Source of the DNA: Ovis canadensis
Taxonomy: Eukaryota > Chordata > Mammalia > Artiodactyla > Bovidae
DNA: 64,000 nt
NCBI RefSeq assembly: GCF_042477335.2
Contig: NC_091247.1
Span: forward strand, 9,384,501-9,448,500
Direction of reading: 5' to 3'
Both the position numbers and the translations under genes were made by a program. The stretch's first letter is position 1. Each line of letters begins with the position of its first letter. Of the stretch, positions 11,046-23,689 are shown piece by piece. Under the pieces are notes generated by a model. That model was not told the origin of the DNA, made no database searches, and was given only the letters and a program-made list of their open reading frames with translations.

Positions 11046-11725
11046 TTCAGAAAACTAAGATCATGGCATCTGGTCCCATCACTTCATGGGAAATACATGG
11101 GGAAACAGTGGAAACAGTGTCAGACTTTATTTTGGGAGGCCCCAAAATCACTGCAGCTGGTGATTGCAGCCATGAAATTAAAAGACGCTTACTCCTTGGG
11201 AGGAAAGTTATGACCAATCTAGATAGCATATTGAAAAGCAGAGATATTACGTTGCCAACAAAGGTCTGTCCAGTCAAGGCTATGGTTTTTCCAGTGGTCA
11301 TGTATGGATGTGAGAGTTGGACTCTGAAGAAAGCTGAGCACTGAAGAATTGATGCTTTTGAACTGTGGTGTTAGAGAAGACTCTTGAGAGTTCCTTGGAC
11401 TGCAAGGAAATCCAACCAGTCCATCCTAAAGGAGATCAGTCCTGGGTGTTCATTGGAAGGACTGATGCTGAAGCTGAAACTCTAATTCTTTGGCCACCTG
11501 ATGCGAAGAGTTGACTCATTGGAAAAGACCCTGATGCTGGGAGGGACTGGGGGCAGGAGGAGAAGGGGACGACAGAGGATGAGATGGCTGGATGGCATCA
11601 CCGACTCGATGGACGTGAGTTTGAGTGAACTCCAGGAGTTGGTGATGGACAGGGAGGCCTGGCGTGCTATGATTCATGGGGTCGCAAGGAGTCGGACACA
11701 ACTGAGCGACTGAACTGAACTGAGA
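11046..11725 (+). mobile_element. BovB LINE 3' fragment
   Basis: About 680 bp matching the end of the RT and the 3' region of the other copies, ending in an ACTGA-repeat tail. It is embedded in L1-derived sequence on both sides. Several stops are present. Confidence 0.9.
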
Positions 11726-11734
11726 GGAGCCTAA

Positions 11735-12680
11735 ATCCAGAGCTGGTAACGATGTAGAGCAACAGGAACTTCTATTCATCGCTGGTGGGCATGCAAAATG
11801 GTACAGCTACTTTGGAAGGAAGTTTGGTTGTTTCTTACACAACTAAATGTACTCTTGCCATATGACCCAGCAGTCACAGTCCTTGGTATTTACTCAAAGG
11901 AGTTAAAAACTTATGTCCACACAAAAACCTGGATGTTCATAGCCGCTTTATTCATGATTTCCAAGACCTGGAAGCCACCAAGATGTCCTTCAGTGGGTGA
12001 ATAGATAAATTGTGGCACATTCGGACAATGGAATATTATTATTAAAAGAATGTTTCTAACAGAAATGAGCTATCAAACTATAAAAAGACAAAGAGGGGGG
12101 AGTTCCCTTGTGGTCTAATGGTGCTTTTACTGCTGTGGCCCAGCTCAGTCCCTGGTGAAGGAACTAAGATCCTGCGAGCTGCACAGCATGGCCAGAAAAG
12201 AGAAAAAGATACAGAGGAACCTTAAATGCATATTTTGCTAGGTGCAAGAAGCCAATCTGAAGGGCTACATACTGTATGATTCTAACTATAGGATATTCTG
12301 GAAAAAGGCAAAACTATGGAGACAATAGAAAGATTGGCTGTTGTCAGGGGTAAAGAAGGGCAGAAATTTTTTAAGGCAGGGAAAATACTCTGCATGATAT
12401 TATAATTATGGACTTAGGTCATTGTACTTTTGCCCAAACCCATAGACTATAAAAATGAACCCTAAGACTATAACCCAACACCAAAAGTGAAACCTACACT
12501 CTAGACTTGGGGTGATTTTGATATGTCAATGTAGGCTCATCCCTGTTTAAAAAATAATGTCGTTCTGGTGACTGATGTTGGTAATGTGTAGGGGCAAGGA
12601 GTATATGGGAAATCTGTACTTTCCTCCCAGTTTTGTTGTAAACCTAAAACTTCTCTAAAAAATAAAGCCTCTTAAAAAAT
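11735..12680 (+). mobile_element. L1 3' end (ORF2 C-terminus and 3' UTR), SINE-interrupted
   Basis: 11,798-12,004 encodes the LLPYDPAVTVLGIYSKE type of L1 ORF2 C-terminus, followed by 3' UTR-like sequence with TACTGTATGATTCTAACTA near 12,270. A short CHR-type SINE interrupts it at about 12,098-12,210. The L1 is old and broken. Confidence 0.75.
12098..12212 (+). mobile_element. CHR-type SINE, short
   Basis: Begins GGGAGTTCCCTTGTGGTCTAA (tRNA-like head) and ends in an A-rich tail after GCATGGCCAGAAAAG. Confidence 0.7.
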
Positions 12681-13302
12681 CAGGAAAGAAATATGGGGAA
12701 TAGGGATGGGGGAAAGGGGAATAAATTTGACACTTGTGTAAGAAAACTCCATCGAGCCCACTGGGGGATACAGAAATAAGCAAAACAGTTTCTGTTCTTA
12801 TAAAGCTTACATTCTAGTGGAGGATGCAGGCAAAAACAAGCTAATTTATAATATGTCAGTTCTAAAAAGGAAAAAGGGGGAGGAAGAGGGCTGTGTATGT
12901 GCTACTTTACGCAGGGATCAGGGAAGGCCTGACTGATTAGTTATTTGAACAAAACCTGAGGTTGTGAAAGAGTGAACTTAGTGGGATAAGGGAGTTCCAG
13001 GCCGAAGGAATAAAAAACGGCAAGTGGAACCATCTTTTGTATATTGTATATTTAAAATAGATACATTATCAGAACTAATAAGATAATTTAGCAAGGTTGT
13101 CAGATACAAGACAAATATACAAAAACCACTGGGGTTCCTGTAGAGTGGTAGCAACCAATTAGGACACAGAATGTGAAAAGGATAAAGATTTTATTCACAA
13201 CGGTAACAAACGTCAAGATAACTATGATTAAAAATAATAGAATATATATAAGACCTATGTATAACGCACATTGTACATTTTTATTGATATAATAAAATCT
13301 GG

Positions 13303-13395
13303 GGCTTCCCTGGTGGCTCAGATGGTAAAAAATCTGTCTGCAGTTCAGGAGACTTGGGTTTGATCCCTGGGTCGAGAAGATCTTTTGGAGAAGGG
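13303..13395 (+). mobile_element. Truncated Bov-tA SINE with perfect 12-bp target duplication
   Basis: GGCTTCCCTGGTGGCTCAG to GGAGAAGGG. AATAAAATCTGG occurs on both sides, at 13,291-13,302 and 13,396-13,407. The element is only about 93 bp and lacks the usual second half. Confidence 0.85.
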
Positions 13396-14427
13396 AATAA
13401 AATCTGGTAACATCTACTAAATAATATTTAAACAAACAAAAAAAATTAAACATGTAGATTATGTTTATGAATGGAAAAACTCTGCGCTTTAAAGATAGGA
13501 AGCCTCTACAAATTAATATAGAAATTAAATGGAATTCTACACAACATGGTAAATCAACTATATGTCAATTTAAAGAAAAAAGGGGAAAAAAAGAAATTAA
13601 ATGGAATTTAATACACAGCAAGGTTTTTAAAAGGAACTTGGTAAACTGATCTTAAAATTCCTATGAGGATAAGGGCCAAAAATAGTCAAGACAACACTGA
13701 GGAGGAAGAACAAGGGGACAAGTAGATACTTAGCCACATTTATTAGAATGACAGTAGCTGGTGAAACAAATCTCAACATATCTAAGGCTCAAATGTGATA
13801 AAACTTTATTTCTGGCTTGTTTGAAACCCAAATCAGATATTCCTGATCAGTGGGCAGCTCTACTTCAAGCAGCAATTTGTAAACCAGGCATCTTCCATTT
13901 GACTTTCATTTTCCAAGATTATCATATATGTTTGCATCAAACTATATATGTTGGCAGAAGGGGAAACAGCAAAGGAAGGATCATGCATGGGAGGTTTAAT
14001 AAGTAGTAATAGAAACGGTATATATTGTTTCCACTCACATCACTGGCCAGAATTCACCTACCTACTTGCAAGAGGGCCTTGTAAAAGGGTAACTGTGAAA
14101 TAGAGCCCAGCTGTGGTCACAAGAAACAAGAAAAAAGAGGTGTGGCAAAGAGTGAGCCAGTCTTTGTCACATCTGTCATATATAAAGATTTCTTATACAG
14201 ATATAATCATCAAAACTGTAGTGGTACAGGGATAAATGAATAGATCAATAGAACAGAAAGCAGAACCCAGAAACTGACCTACGAGTGTGTAAGAAGTCTG
14301 TATGTGAGAGTGCTCACTTCACAAACCAGTGAGGAAATGGGGAACCATGTAGCATAGGGTGCTTGAACAACTGGCCATCTGTATGGAAGCCAAAGGAAAA
14401 TAATATATGAATATCAATAAATATATT

Positions 14428-14712
14428 GTTGTTCAGTTGCTAAGTCCTGTCCAACTCTTTGCAACCCCATGAACTGCAGCACCCCAGGCTTCTCTATCTT
14501 TCACTGTCTCCCAGAGTTTGCTCAAACTCATGTCTATTGGATCAGTGATGCCATCTAACCATCTCACCCTCTGTCTTCCCCTTCTCCTATTGCCCTCAAT
14601 CTTTCCCAGCATCAGGGTCGTTTCCAATGAGTCGGCTTTTCACATGAGGTGGCCCAAGTACTGGAGCTTCAGCTTCAGCATCAGTCCTTCCAGTGAATAT
14701 TCACGGTTGATG
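14428..14712 (-). mobile_element. BovB LINE 3' fragment
   Basis: Short reverse copy of the BovB 3' end inserted in an old L1. L1-like sequence flanks it on both sides. Confidence 0.86.
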
Positions 14713-15777
14713 TAAGGCCATACGTAAAAATCTAGGTGACCTGAAGGGTAAATGTAAAAAAGTAAACTAAAATAACTGTTAAGTCTTAGAGAATATCTAA
14801 TGGTGTTGTTTAGGAAAGGTTTCTTAAACGTGGTAGAGAGAGAGGAGAAGAACCCACTATGAAGGAAGAGAGGGATTAATTAGTCTTTTCTGCTCCATTG
14901 TTTTGCCTGTTCCTGTGCCAAAACCACCATATACAAAGACATCCTAAATTTAAAGTGTTTAAACCCCACAAAGTGGGAGAAAACATTTTCAAAATTAAAA
15001 AGCTATAAAGGATTAATATTCAGATTATATAAAATAACTTCTTCAATTCAATAAGATAAAAATAAACAACCAAAAGGAAAGCAGACAAAAGACACAGACA
15101 GCTAATACACAAAGGAGAAAATGGAATTCCCCATAGAAAAGAAAAAGATGCTCAACTTCGTTAATAATTGGGGAAACACACCAAAAAGATCATTAAGACA
15201 CTGTATCATGTCCATCAAATGGGCAAACATTTAAAAGTCTGGTAGAATCAAGTATGTATTAATAAAGATGTGGGGGAAAGACTTGGACACTGCTGGTGGG
15301 AGGGCAAATTAATGCAATGCCTTTGTAGAGTAATTTGAAAACACAAATTGACAATCTATATACTTCAGGACCCAGCAATGCCACTCCCTGGTGTATTATT
15401 CAGAGACATTTTGCTCTTGTACACAAGAGATATTCACAAGGATGCTCACTGCATAAGAAATATGTGCTACTGTACATACATGCCACCGTATGTCTACTAG
15501 GGGAGGAAATAAATTATGGTGTTTCCTTACAACGGGTTACTCTTCCTCAGGTAAAATGAATGGACCTGGGCGACATGCACCAACATGAACAAATCTCAGA
15601 ACATAATGTTGAATGAAAACAAGTTGAGAATGCTTCCATTTAGTGTAAATATGTACATAATGGTATGTGACAACTTATTTAAATATTACAAATATATAAC
15701 ATTATATTTTAATGGATACCTCTATAGTAAAAAGTATAAAAACGTGACTGGCAGGCTATACACCAATTTATAATAAT

Positions 15778-16058
15778 AGTTGGAAGGAATGATGCTAAAG
15801 CTGAAACTCCAGTACTTTGGCCACCTCATGCGAAGAGTTGACTCATTGGAAAAGACCCTGATGCTGGGAGGGATTGGGGGCAGGAGGAGAAGAGAACAAC
15901 AGAGGATGAGATGGCTGGATGGCATCACCGACTCGACGGACGTGAATCTGAGTGAACTCTGGGAGTTGGTGATGGACAGGGAGGCCTGGCGTGCTGCGAT
16001 TCATGGGGTTGCAAAGAGTCGGACACGACTGAGCGACTGAACTGAACTGAACTGATGA
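15778..16058 (+). mobile_element. BovB LINE 3' fragment
   Basis: The terminal ~280 bp of BovB ending in three tail repeats (CTGAACTGAACTGA). It is followed directly by a pair of SINE-like units at 16,066-16,346. Confidence 0.88.
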
Positions 16059-16065
16059 GCTTCTT

Positions 16066-16346
16066 TCCGGAGAAGGCAATGGCACCCCACTCCAGTACTC
16101 TTGCCTGGAAAATCCAATGGATGGAGGAGCCTGATGGGCTGTAGTCCATGAGGTTGCCAAGAGTCGGACATGACTGAGCGACTTCACTTTCACTTTTCAC
16201 TTCTATGCAGTGGAGAAGGAAATGGCAACCCACTCCAGTGTTCTTGCCTGGAGAATCCCAGGGACGGGGGAGCCTGGTGGGCTGCCATCTATGGGGTCGC
16301 ACAGAGTCGGACACGACTGAAGCGATTTAGCAGCAGCCAGCAGCAG
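16066..16346 (+). mobile_element. Head-to-tail pair of BovA-type SINE units
   Basis: Two related ~135-bp units, each starting GGAGAAGG(C/A)AATGGCA and ending CGGACA(T/C)GACTGA, lie at 16,069-16,205 and 16,206-16,346. A CAGCAGCAGCAGC tail closes the second. Confidence 0.82.
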
Positions 16347-16439
16347 CAGCATGAGCTTCTTTCAGGGCTCAAACCAAGACCTACTGAGTCAGAATTTTCA
16401 GGCATGCACATTTCAAAAAAGCCGTCCTATTTGTTCTGA

Positions 16440-17880
16440 TGGGAAACCCTAGATAAAGAAAGTCACCTAAGACCGTGGATTCAAACTACCACGTTGAATC
16501 CCCTGGTCTAAGTGAGTGGGCCTTTTTCCACTAGGTAAAATAGGGATTTCTTCCCTCTGAGAGTCAGCCTGTGGACAAAGGAAAGATCGTGGACAAGTGG
16601 ACAGGTTTCTAGGAAAAGTCCCACTTCCTGGCTTCATCCTTCAGTAAGTAATACCCTTGGCCTGAACCACTCACATTGGTTCTTCTGGGGTTTGGCGTTA
16701 GGAGGTTGGATAGTGAGGAGAGGAACTTGAACTTCCCCTAGAGGCCAAAAGTGTTAATGCTGGTGATTCTCTAAGGCCTCTTTGCATGGTTTAAAATAAC
16801 AATAGTAGAAAACAACGACTTGCTAAGTGCTAGACACGGTGCAGAAATTATTTGTCCAGAGTCCCTGAGCTAGGGGTTGGCAAAGTCAGGATTCAAGCTC
16901 GGGTCTGTCTGACTCCCAGATCTGAGCCACAGGGAATCTTGGGTCACTGACGCTTCTTCAGAGTGTGGCGTCAACTGGCCTTCCCTCCTTACTGCCTGCT
17001 CTGATGAGTATTCTCCTCTCCAAGCACAGGGGTGAGCACCAGCTGGTGGCGGTGACAATGCTGTCAGTGGCTTCACGCCCTTATTGTTGCCCTCCCTGCA
17101 TGGTATTCCCTGAGTATCCTTTCCACCAAACCATCTATACAGCAAGTCCTCATGGATCTTCAGGGTTCTGCAGAATGTACAATCCTGTTAGTTGCTTTCC
17201 TCTCATCTTCCCCATTCTACTGTGTACTCCCAAATGTGGGTACTAATTTACTCTTCTCTGTATCCCTAGTTGATGAGCAGAATGAGGGGATGAGTGAATA
17301 CACGAATGAGTGAATGAATCAATGGTACTGGCGGTGGCAAGTAAATGTAGCAAAGCAGAGAAGGGGGAGATGCAGGTGCCTGCAACCATAGTAACCATGA
17401 TGTTGCTGTGTGATAGTCCTAGGAAGATGGTAACCATGGCAACACTGATGGCGAGCCCTGTTTAGACCGAGGGCTTAGTACTGCCTGCTGTCCATGCCAA
17501 GCCTGACCCACTCAGTGGCCAAACCAGAGGATGGGTACAAGTAGCAACTGTTGTCCTGTTCCCTGTTCTAAACCCCCGCAGAGGGCTGAGTTTCACAGTA
17601 GTCACACCCTCTTCCTGAGTGGTCCACAGGACTCTAGAAACACCGGGGTTGGGGGCGAGGAGGTCCAGCCTGCCTGGATGTGGGATGTATGTCCACAGGC
17701 AAGGAGAAGTCAGATGGGCAAATGGGTAAGGTGTGATTTGCGCTAAGGGCATTCTTGTTTGTGTGTGTGCCAGGGAAGTGTCTGCTGAGAGTGTGTTAGG
17801 GGAAGGGGGACAGTCCCATATGTGTGCCTGGGGCACGGCCAGATGTGTAGAGGGCCAAGTGTGTGGGAAGGGGGAATTAG
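16440..17880. other. Gene-free intergenic DNA
   Basis: Mostly unique sequence with possible ancient-repeat traces near 16,785-16,920. Open frames are short, overlap on both strands, and resemble no known protein. Confidence 0.5.
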
Positions 17881-19500
17881 TCTGCCGCGTGTGTGGCCGC
17901 AGTGCGGTGCTTCTGGGAGGTGCGCCATAGAGAGAGAGTGTGCGTACGTGTGTGTGTGTTTGCGCGCCCCAGCGCGCGCGCGTGTGTGCGCTCTTGCACT
18001 AGCTTGAGCTCCGTCGTGAGGGGCGGGGTTCTGGCGCCGCGGGGCGGGGACCCTCGGTCCCACAGCGTACCGGGCCCCGGGGTGGGGGTGCTCCGCCCAT
18101 CCATCACCCGGAGCGCAGCGAGCGAGGCGGATATCACAGTGTCACGGCGGCTCGGCTCGCAGATCTTATCCTCTTCATTTCCGCCTGAACCGAGCCCGCC
18201 CGCACTGGCTCCCTGAAGGCTCCATCCATCATGGGGTGGGGAGGGGCGGGGAAAGATGGGGGCTGGACGGGGGGTGGGGGGGTGGCGAGGGGAGGGAAGG
18301 GCTGGCGGGAACCAGAAGCGCCATCGGACACCCGAGAAAGGCAACATCAAGACAAGTTGGGGGAGTGGGGCTTTACTGGGTTTGCTTTTCCACGTGGGGG
18401 AGGGGATGCTCCCTCGGCCTCGGTGGGGATGAGGCACAGTGACCAGACAGCCCTAGCCTGGAACCCTTGCAGGTTGCTCCCTGAAGGCTCCCGGGATCCC
18501 TGGTGCCTGGCCTCACTCTCCCACGATGGGGGGCGGTTGGGAGGAGGGGAGCATGTCTCCACCTCAGCCCTGCGAAGGGTTGGGGGGGTTGTTAAGCGTG
18601 GGGCCGCACCTGGACCCTCCGGGGTGACCTCGGGCCGGGGCGGAGCAGGCGGGGGCGGGCGCCCCGGAGGGAGGCCTTATTTCATTTCCCCGCACTGCTG
18701 AGGTTTCTGCGAAGTGTCTCTCTCACCTCTTTAAATTTTACGGCGCTTGGCTTGTGGCCGCCGGCCCCGCCCCGGGGAGGAAGCGGGTGCGGAGTCGGGG
18801 AGCCTACCGGGCCAAGGGGTGACTCCACCCGGAGGGGCGCGGGTCAGGCCCAGGGCGCCGGACTCTGCGGGGCGGCCAGCCTGAGACTGCCCCCGCCCCG
18901 ACTCTGGTTCCCTGGGGCCTTCTCGGAGGAGGTGGGGGGTCCGGATTGTCCGGGCCCAGGGGTGGGGCTTGCCTGTAGCTTCGGGCCTGGCCCCGCCCCC
19001 TTTCCAGGCTCCGTCACCCGCCACACCTCCCACCTCTGGCTCCTAGTGTGTGGGGGCAGAGGGAGGGTACTGGAAGAGGGAGCCAGAGGAGCAGAAATGG
19101 ATACCAACTCTGGGGCCCCAGCGGCCTTGCCAAATGTCACTGCAGCTTCCCTGGTGCCCCCAAGTCCGGATCTGGGTCAGGTACAGTCTGCAGATGAGGC
19201 AGGCAGGCACGCACGCACGCTCCGGTCCCTGACGGCCTGGCACCTGTCTGGAGATCTGGTTGGGGGCTGAGGATGAAAGGAGGGACTGGGGAGGCAGGTG
19301 GGCTCCCACCCTTCTCTCAGGAGCCTGACAGGACTCCTCACCAGGTTCAGGTCCGGTGGGGGTGTGGGGGCGGGGGGACGGGCGGGAGTCTTGCACTGGA
19401 GTGCATGGGGGAGAAAAGGAGGTGAGTGGAGGAGAGGAGCGCGAGGGAGGGGAGCTCGAGGGAGGCGTGGAATATCCGAGGATCCCATAGACACCGGCCA
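17880..19500. promoter_or_regulatory. CpG-rich island, function unknown
   Basis: High GC with many CpG dinucleotides, densest at about 17,985-18,150 and 18,560-18,980, including GC boxes (GGGGCGGGG) and a TTTAAATTTT motif near 18,730. Overlapping long frames occur on both strands but are explained by GC composition, and none is recognisable. It could be a promoter for an unannotated or noncoding transcript, or a CpG-type enhancer downstream of LMX1B. Confidence 0.6.
17937..17995. repeat. Alternating purine-pyrimidine tract (GT/GC), Z-DNA-prone
   Basis: GTGCGTACGTGTGTGTG continues into GCGCGC and CGCGTGTGTGCG runs at the left edge of the CpG island. Confidence 0.8.
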
Positions 19501-19519
19501 ATTAGGGTAGAGGAACGGT

Positions 19520-19700
19520 TTGAACACAGTTAGGTCTGACTCCAGAGCCCCTTTCTAAGATTAATCATTACCTTGGTTTCTCTACAATCTACTTCTTATT
19601 AATATGGCCCAGGCTAGGCAATCAAGCAGCCCCAGACACAACTTTGTAACTAGCACATAACCAGAAGGAAACACAGCTCCAAACAGACATTTGGCTCGTC
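19520..19700. promoter_or_regulatory. Weak candidate conserved noncoding block
   Basis: Unique AT-richer stretch with ATTAATCATTACC and TTATTAATATGG homeobox-like cores beside the CpG island. Judged by composition only. Confidence 0.25.
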
Positions 19701-19974
19701 TGGCCTGGCAGGGAGAGACTGCAGCTGCCCAGATTGCCCCTCGTGGGGGGCGGGGGGTAGGCCTCTGGGACACCAGGGTTCAGAGCAGGAGTGGGGGCAG
19801 AAGGGCAGCTGCAACTGCCCACCTGGTGGTTGAAGCCGCTGAAGAAGGCTCTGAAACGAGTCTTTTTCTGCATTGACCTGGAGAGGACATGTCCTGCCTA
19901 GCACACTCCAGGGAGCTCAACCAGCAGCACGGGGAAAATTGGTCACCTCCACACGACCCAGCAAGGGTCTGTTA

Positions 19975-20600
19975 CAGCCATCCCTCCCCTGCTCCCACAC
20001 CTGCCCCTGGCTAACGCTCCTGTTTTCCACACTCTTCACAACCAATGTCTCACCAAGGCCTCTGGATTTGTCCTACATGTCTCTCAAATCTGTCCCCTCT
20101 CTCTTATCCCTGCCGCCTCAGTCATTGTCCTTACTGCGGTCTCTCCTTGTGTTATTGCAACAAGCTCCTATCCATCCTCGATACTGTCATGACAGTAGGG
20201 CCCTGTCCTACCCTTGGAAAACCCTGTAAGGGCTGCCCGCTGCTCCCAGGATCAAGTTCACAGCATCCAGTTCAAGGCTGCCTTTCTTGCCTCCCTCATC
20301 TCGTTTTACTAAAATGACCTTGCCTTGCTCCTTCGTGCTTCTGAGCCTATTGTGTGTGGTTCCTTCTGCCTGGAATGCCCTTCTCTCCCTTCTGTACTGG
20401 GCTAAAATTTTGTCACCCCAGGCTCAGCGCAAATACCCCTCCTCTGGGAAGACTTCCTGGAGGGAATGCCTCTTCTGCGCTCTCATGGCTTCTGTGCTTT
20501 CTTGTCCCCTAATTGTAATTAGCTGTTCGGATTTGTCTGGGTCTTGCACTAGACAGATTGCTCACTGAGGGCAGGACCCTCATTTTGCACAGGAGCTTGA
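19975..20600 (+). repeat. L2 (LINE2) 3'-end remnant
   Basis: Contains the phrases typical of L2, including TGCCTGGAATGCCCTTCTC and the later CTCAGCGCAAATACC and GGGAAGACTTCCTGG. Open frames across it are not genes. Confidence 0.7.
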
Positions 20601-20744
20601 GAACCTGGAAGGAGGAGGCAAGAAGGGATCGCTGATGAACGAAGAAGGGGAACCAGTATTGTTTGGGACCTAGCACCAGGCTGCCCCAGCCTGTTTCTGA
20701 ACTTCTTTGGACCTGGGACCCTTAGTCCATGATAACTGGGGTAT

Positions 20745-20880
20745 GAAAGTGAAAGTGAAGTCGCTCAGTCGTGTCCGACTCTTTGCGACCAGTGGACTGT
20801 AGCCCACCAAGCTCCTCCATCCATGGGATTCTCCAGGCAAGAATACTGGAGTGGGTTGCCATTTTCTTCTCCATGGGTGA
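20745..20880 (-). mobile_element. BovA-type SINE, partial
   Basis: Reverse-oriented AGTCGCTCAGTCGTGTCCGA to GGAGTGGGTTGCCAT. The tRNA-like half is missing. Confidence 0.82.
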
Positions 20881-21258
20881 GGAGAAATGGGCTGGCCAGT
20901 GGCATTGTGGGCTTGCGTGAACATTATTCCTTCACATAAATTCTCTTTCCTCTAAATCCCTCTCACACTGCCCCCAAGGCTGGAGAATACCTACCTGTAA
21001 TGAAGACTCAAGATTCAGAAATGTTCCACTTTCGGCCTGTGGCTTTTGCATCTCATCCCTTTCCGTCACTGGTTGTCATGGAAACCCGAGTGCAGGAAGC
21101 TCCTGCTGGCTCCCTTCCCAGGGTGGGAGCTGCCGGCTGAGTGCCCTATGCAGACTCTGGCTGAGCTGCTGCCGAACTGGCAGCTGGTGCTAGATGGCTG
21201 GAGCCTACACACTCTGGGCCAGACTGGGCCTCATCTTTCCTTCCTCAGTAGAAGTTAA

Positions 21259-21450
21259 GGACTTCCCTGGTGGCTCAGACGGTAAAGCAGGAGACCTGGG
21301 TTTGATCCCTGGGTCAGGAAGATCCCCTGGAGAAGGAAATGGCAACCCATTCCAGTACTCTCGCCTGGACAGAGGAGCCTGGTAGGCTACAGTCCATGGG
21401 GGTGCAAAGAGTCGGACATGACTGAGTGACTTCACTTCACTTCACTTTAA
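21259..21450 (+). mobile_element. Bov-tA/BovA2-type SINE
   Basis: GGACTTCCCTGGTGGCTCAG to ATGACTGAGTGACTTCACTT, with TTCACTT repeats at the end. A short direct repeat (TAGAAGTT) flanks it at about 21,249 and 21,451. Confidence 0.88.
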
Positions 21451-21599
21451 TAGAAGTTTGTGGGTTTATCCCAGAGTGTTGGCCTGAGCCTGCCCCATGC
21501 ACTTCAAGGCTGCAACCCTATAAACATGTTTCTAGGGGACCAGCAACCCCCTAGATAAACTCAGGTTCAGGTTCTGGACTGATACAGCATGGGTCTTAG

Positions 21600-21705
21600 T
21601 CTTGACTCTGCCACTGGTTGGGTTGGCTCTGTAGTCTTGAGCAAGACATTTGATTTTCTGAGCCTCAGTTCCCTCATCTGTAAAATGGGGATGATAATAG
21701 CATCA
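21600..21705 (+). repeat. MIR remnant
   Basis: Carries GAGCCTCAGTTCCCTCATCT and TGTAAAATGGGGATGATAAT, the MIR core. Confidence 0.75.
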
Positions 21706-23689
21706 TGGGATTTCCACTTTTGGCAAGATGGTGAACTGGTACTCTGAAAGGCCCTCCCACTGAAATACAACTAGATTCTGCATGAATTACAAAAATAAAG
21801 CAAAATGGACCATTGTTTTTAATGAATGCATTGCTGGGTTTGTTAGAAAGTAAGGGAAATCTCTAAGGACCGAACATTGTCTACCAAGAAAAACTGAACA
21901 AGGCAATGGGGAGCTAAAACTAAAGCATGACGTTGTCACTAACACGGAAACAGGAAAGTCAGGCTAAATGTTGAGATAAGCACTGTGATAGGCAAATTAA
22001 GTTTAGGGCAGAGGCAAGGTGAAAGAACTTAACTTGAAATGCCTGCATTGTGCCAGGGTCTCTTAAAGGGAGCTAAAGAAATTTCAGGTTAATAGCAGCC
22101 CCAACTAAATGCAAATGCCTTCAGTAGGAATGCACCTCCAATTTAGGCCCTCAGGATTCCCACAGACTAAATTAAAAATGAGCTAACAATCAGTGATGAC
22201 CATACTACAAGGAAACAAGCCACTATGAGTGTTAGTCAGCAATATAATAAACAATATGCTGAGATAATACACCCTTCTGCAAATATTTAAAAATATTAAA
22301 TATTTTTTTAAAATCCAGCTGTATGTTGTCTACAAAAGTTACTCCTAAAAACACAAGGACAATAAAAGGCTGAAAATAAATATCCAAAATGATACATGAG
22401 GAAAAGTATCAACCAAAGGAAAGTTGGAGTGACTTCATTAGTATCAAAAAAGAGTCATCAGGTTAAATATTATTATAAGAGATAGAGAGAGTTCCTAATA
22501 ATGATTAAAGTTTTAATGGACTTGAAAGATAAAACAATTCAACTCATAAAATAACCTCAAAATATACAAGGGAAAAGTGAATAAAACTACAGAGAAAAAT
22601 GGATAAATCCATGACTGTTATGGAAGATTTCAACATATCTCTTCTCCAACTTGACATATCCAAACTTGAACAAATAGATGTAGATAAAATCCTAAATCCA
22701 ACAATTAGAGAATACAAAGGGTTTCATCCATACATGGGAAACGTATAAAAAGTGACTACATGCTAGAACATAATACAGTTCTCAATACATTATAATAATC
22801 TGGTATCATACAGATCATGTTTCTGTAACCTATAATGCAACTAGATTAAAAGTCAATGATAAAACCATGCATAAAAATATTTCCATGTGTTTTTAAATTA
22901 GAAAAAAAATCACACTGAAAAGTTTTAAGTCCTTACGAATGAAGATATTGCATAGCAAAACTTTTACAATGCAGTGTAAGTGGTAGTTTGAGGGAAATTT
23001 AGAGCCGTACATGCTTATAGTTTTAAAAAAGAGAGCTGAAAATTAGCTAAGCATCCAACTTAACAAAAATAGAAAAAAAATAAAAGAATGAAAGTAGAGG
23101 AAAGAACATCAGAAGTTAATAAAACAGAAAAATAAAGATACGGTAGAAGGAATCAACAAGGCCAAAATTAGTCCTTCGAAAGACTAATAAAGTAGATAAC
23201 ATCTGGTAAAGTTTAAAAAGGATTTTTTAACAGGCATAGATCAATAATATTAAGGATGAGAAAGGAAATATTGCTACAGCTAGAGCAGAGATTTAAAAAA
23301 GAATGCCCTATACAGCTTTGTATTAATAAATTTAAAAATAGGTAACTGCACAACTTCTTTGAAACACATGACTTATCAAAACCAGCTTAAGAAGAAAAAA
23401 AATCCTGAATAGTCCTATAATCACTAAACATGATTGAATAGGTTGCTAGTCCCACATAGAAAGCATTAAGCCCAGGTGATTTCAAACATTTGAAGAAGAG
23501 AAATTACAATTTTATGCAAATTCTTCCAGAGAATAGAAAAGAGGGAACATTCATCAGTTCACTTTGAGGAACCAGTATAACTTTATTACCCAAACCAGGA
23601 CAACCTCATTCGTGTACCTAAATGCAAAAATCAAGAAAGAGTAGAAGACTGAGTCCAACAAAATATTTAAAAAATCACGACCAAATTGG

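Larger units (their letters stand above)
13050..15775 (+). mobile_element. Old L1 ORF2/3' UTR copy, interrupted
   Basis: Segments resembling successive parts of L1 ORF2 and its 3' UTR occur in order: 13,060-13,290, 13,400-13,760, 14,180-14,425, 14,990-15,440 and 15,560-15,775. A SINE interrupts at 13,303-13,395 and a BovB fragment at 14,428-14,712. All frames are short. Confidence 0.65.

Noticed and set aside
17877..19501. Several 100-190 codon frames in the CpG island as genes
   Set aside because: They overlap on both strands, are rich in Pro/Gly/Arg, have no recognisable domain, and fit GC-driven absence of stop codons.
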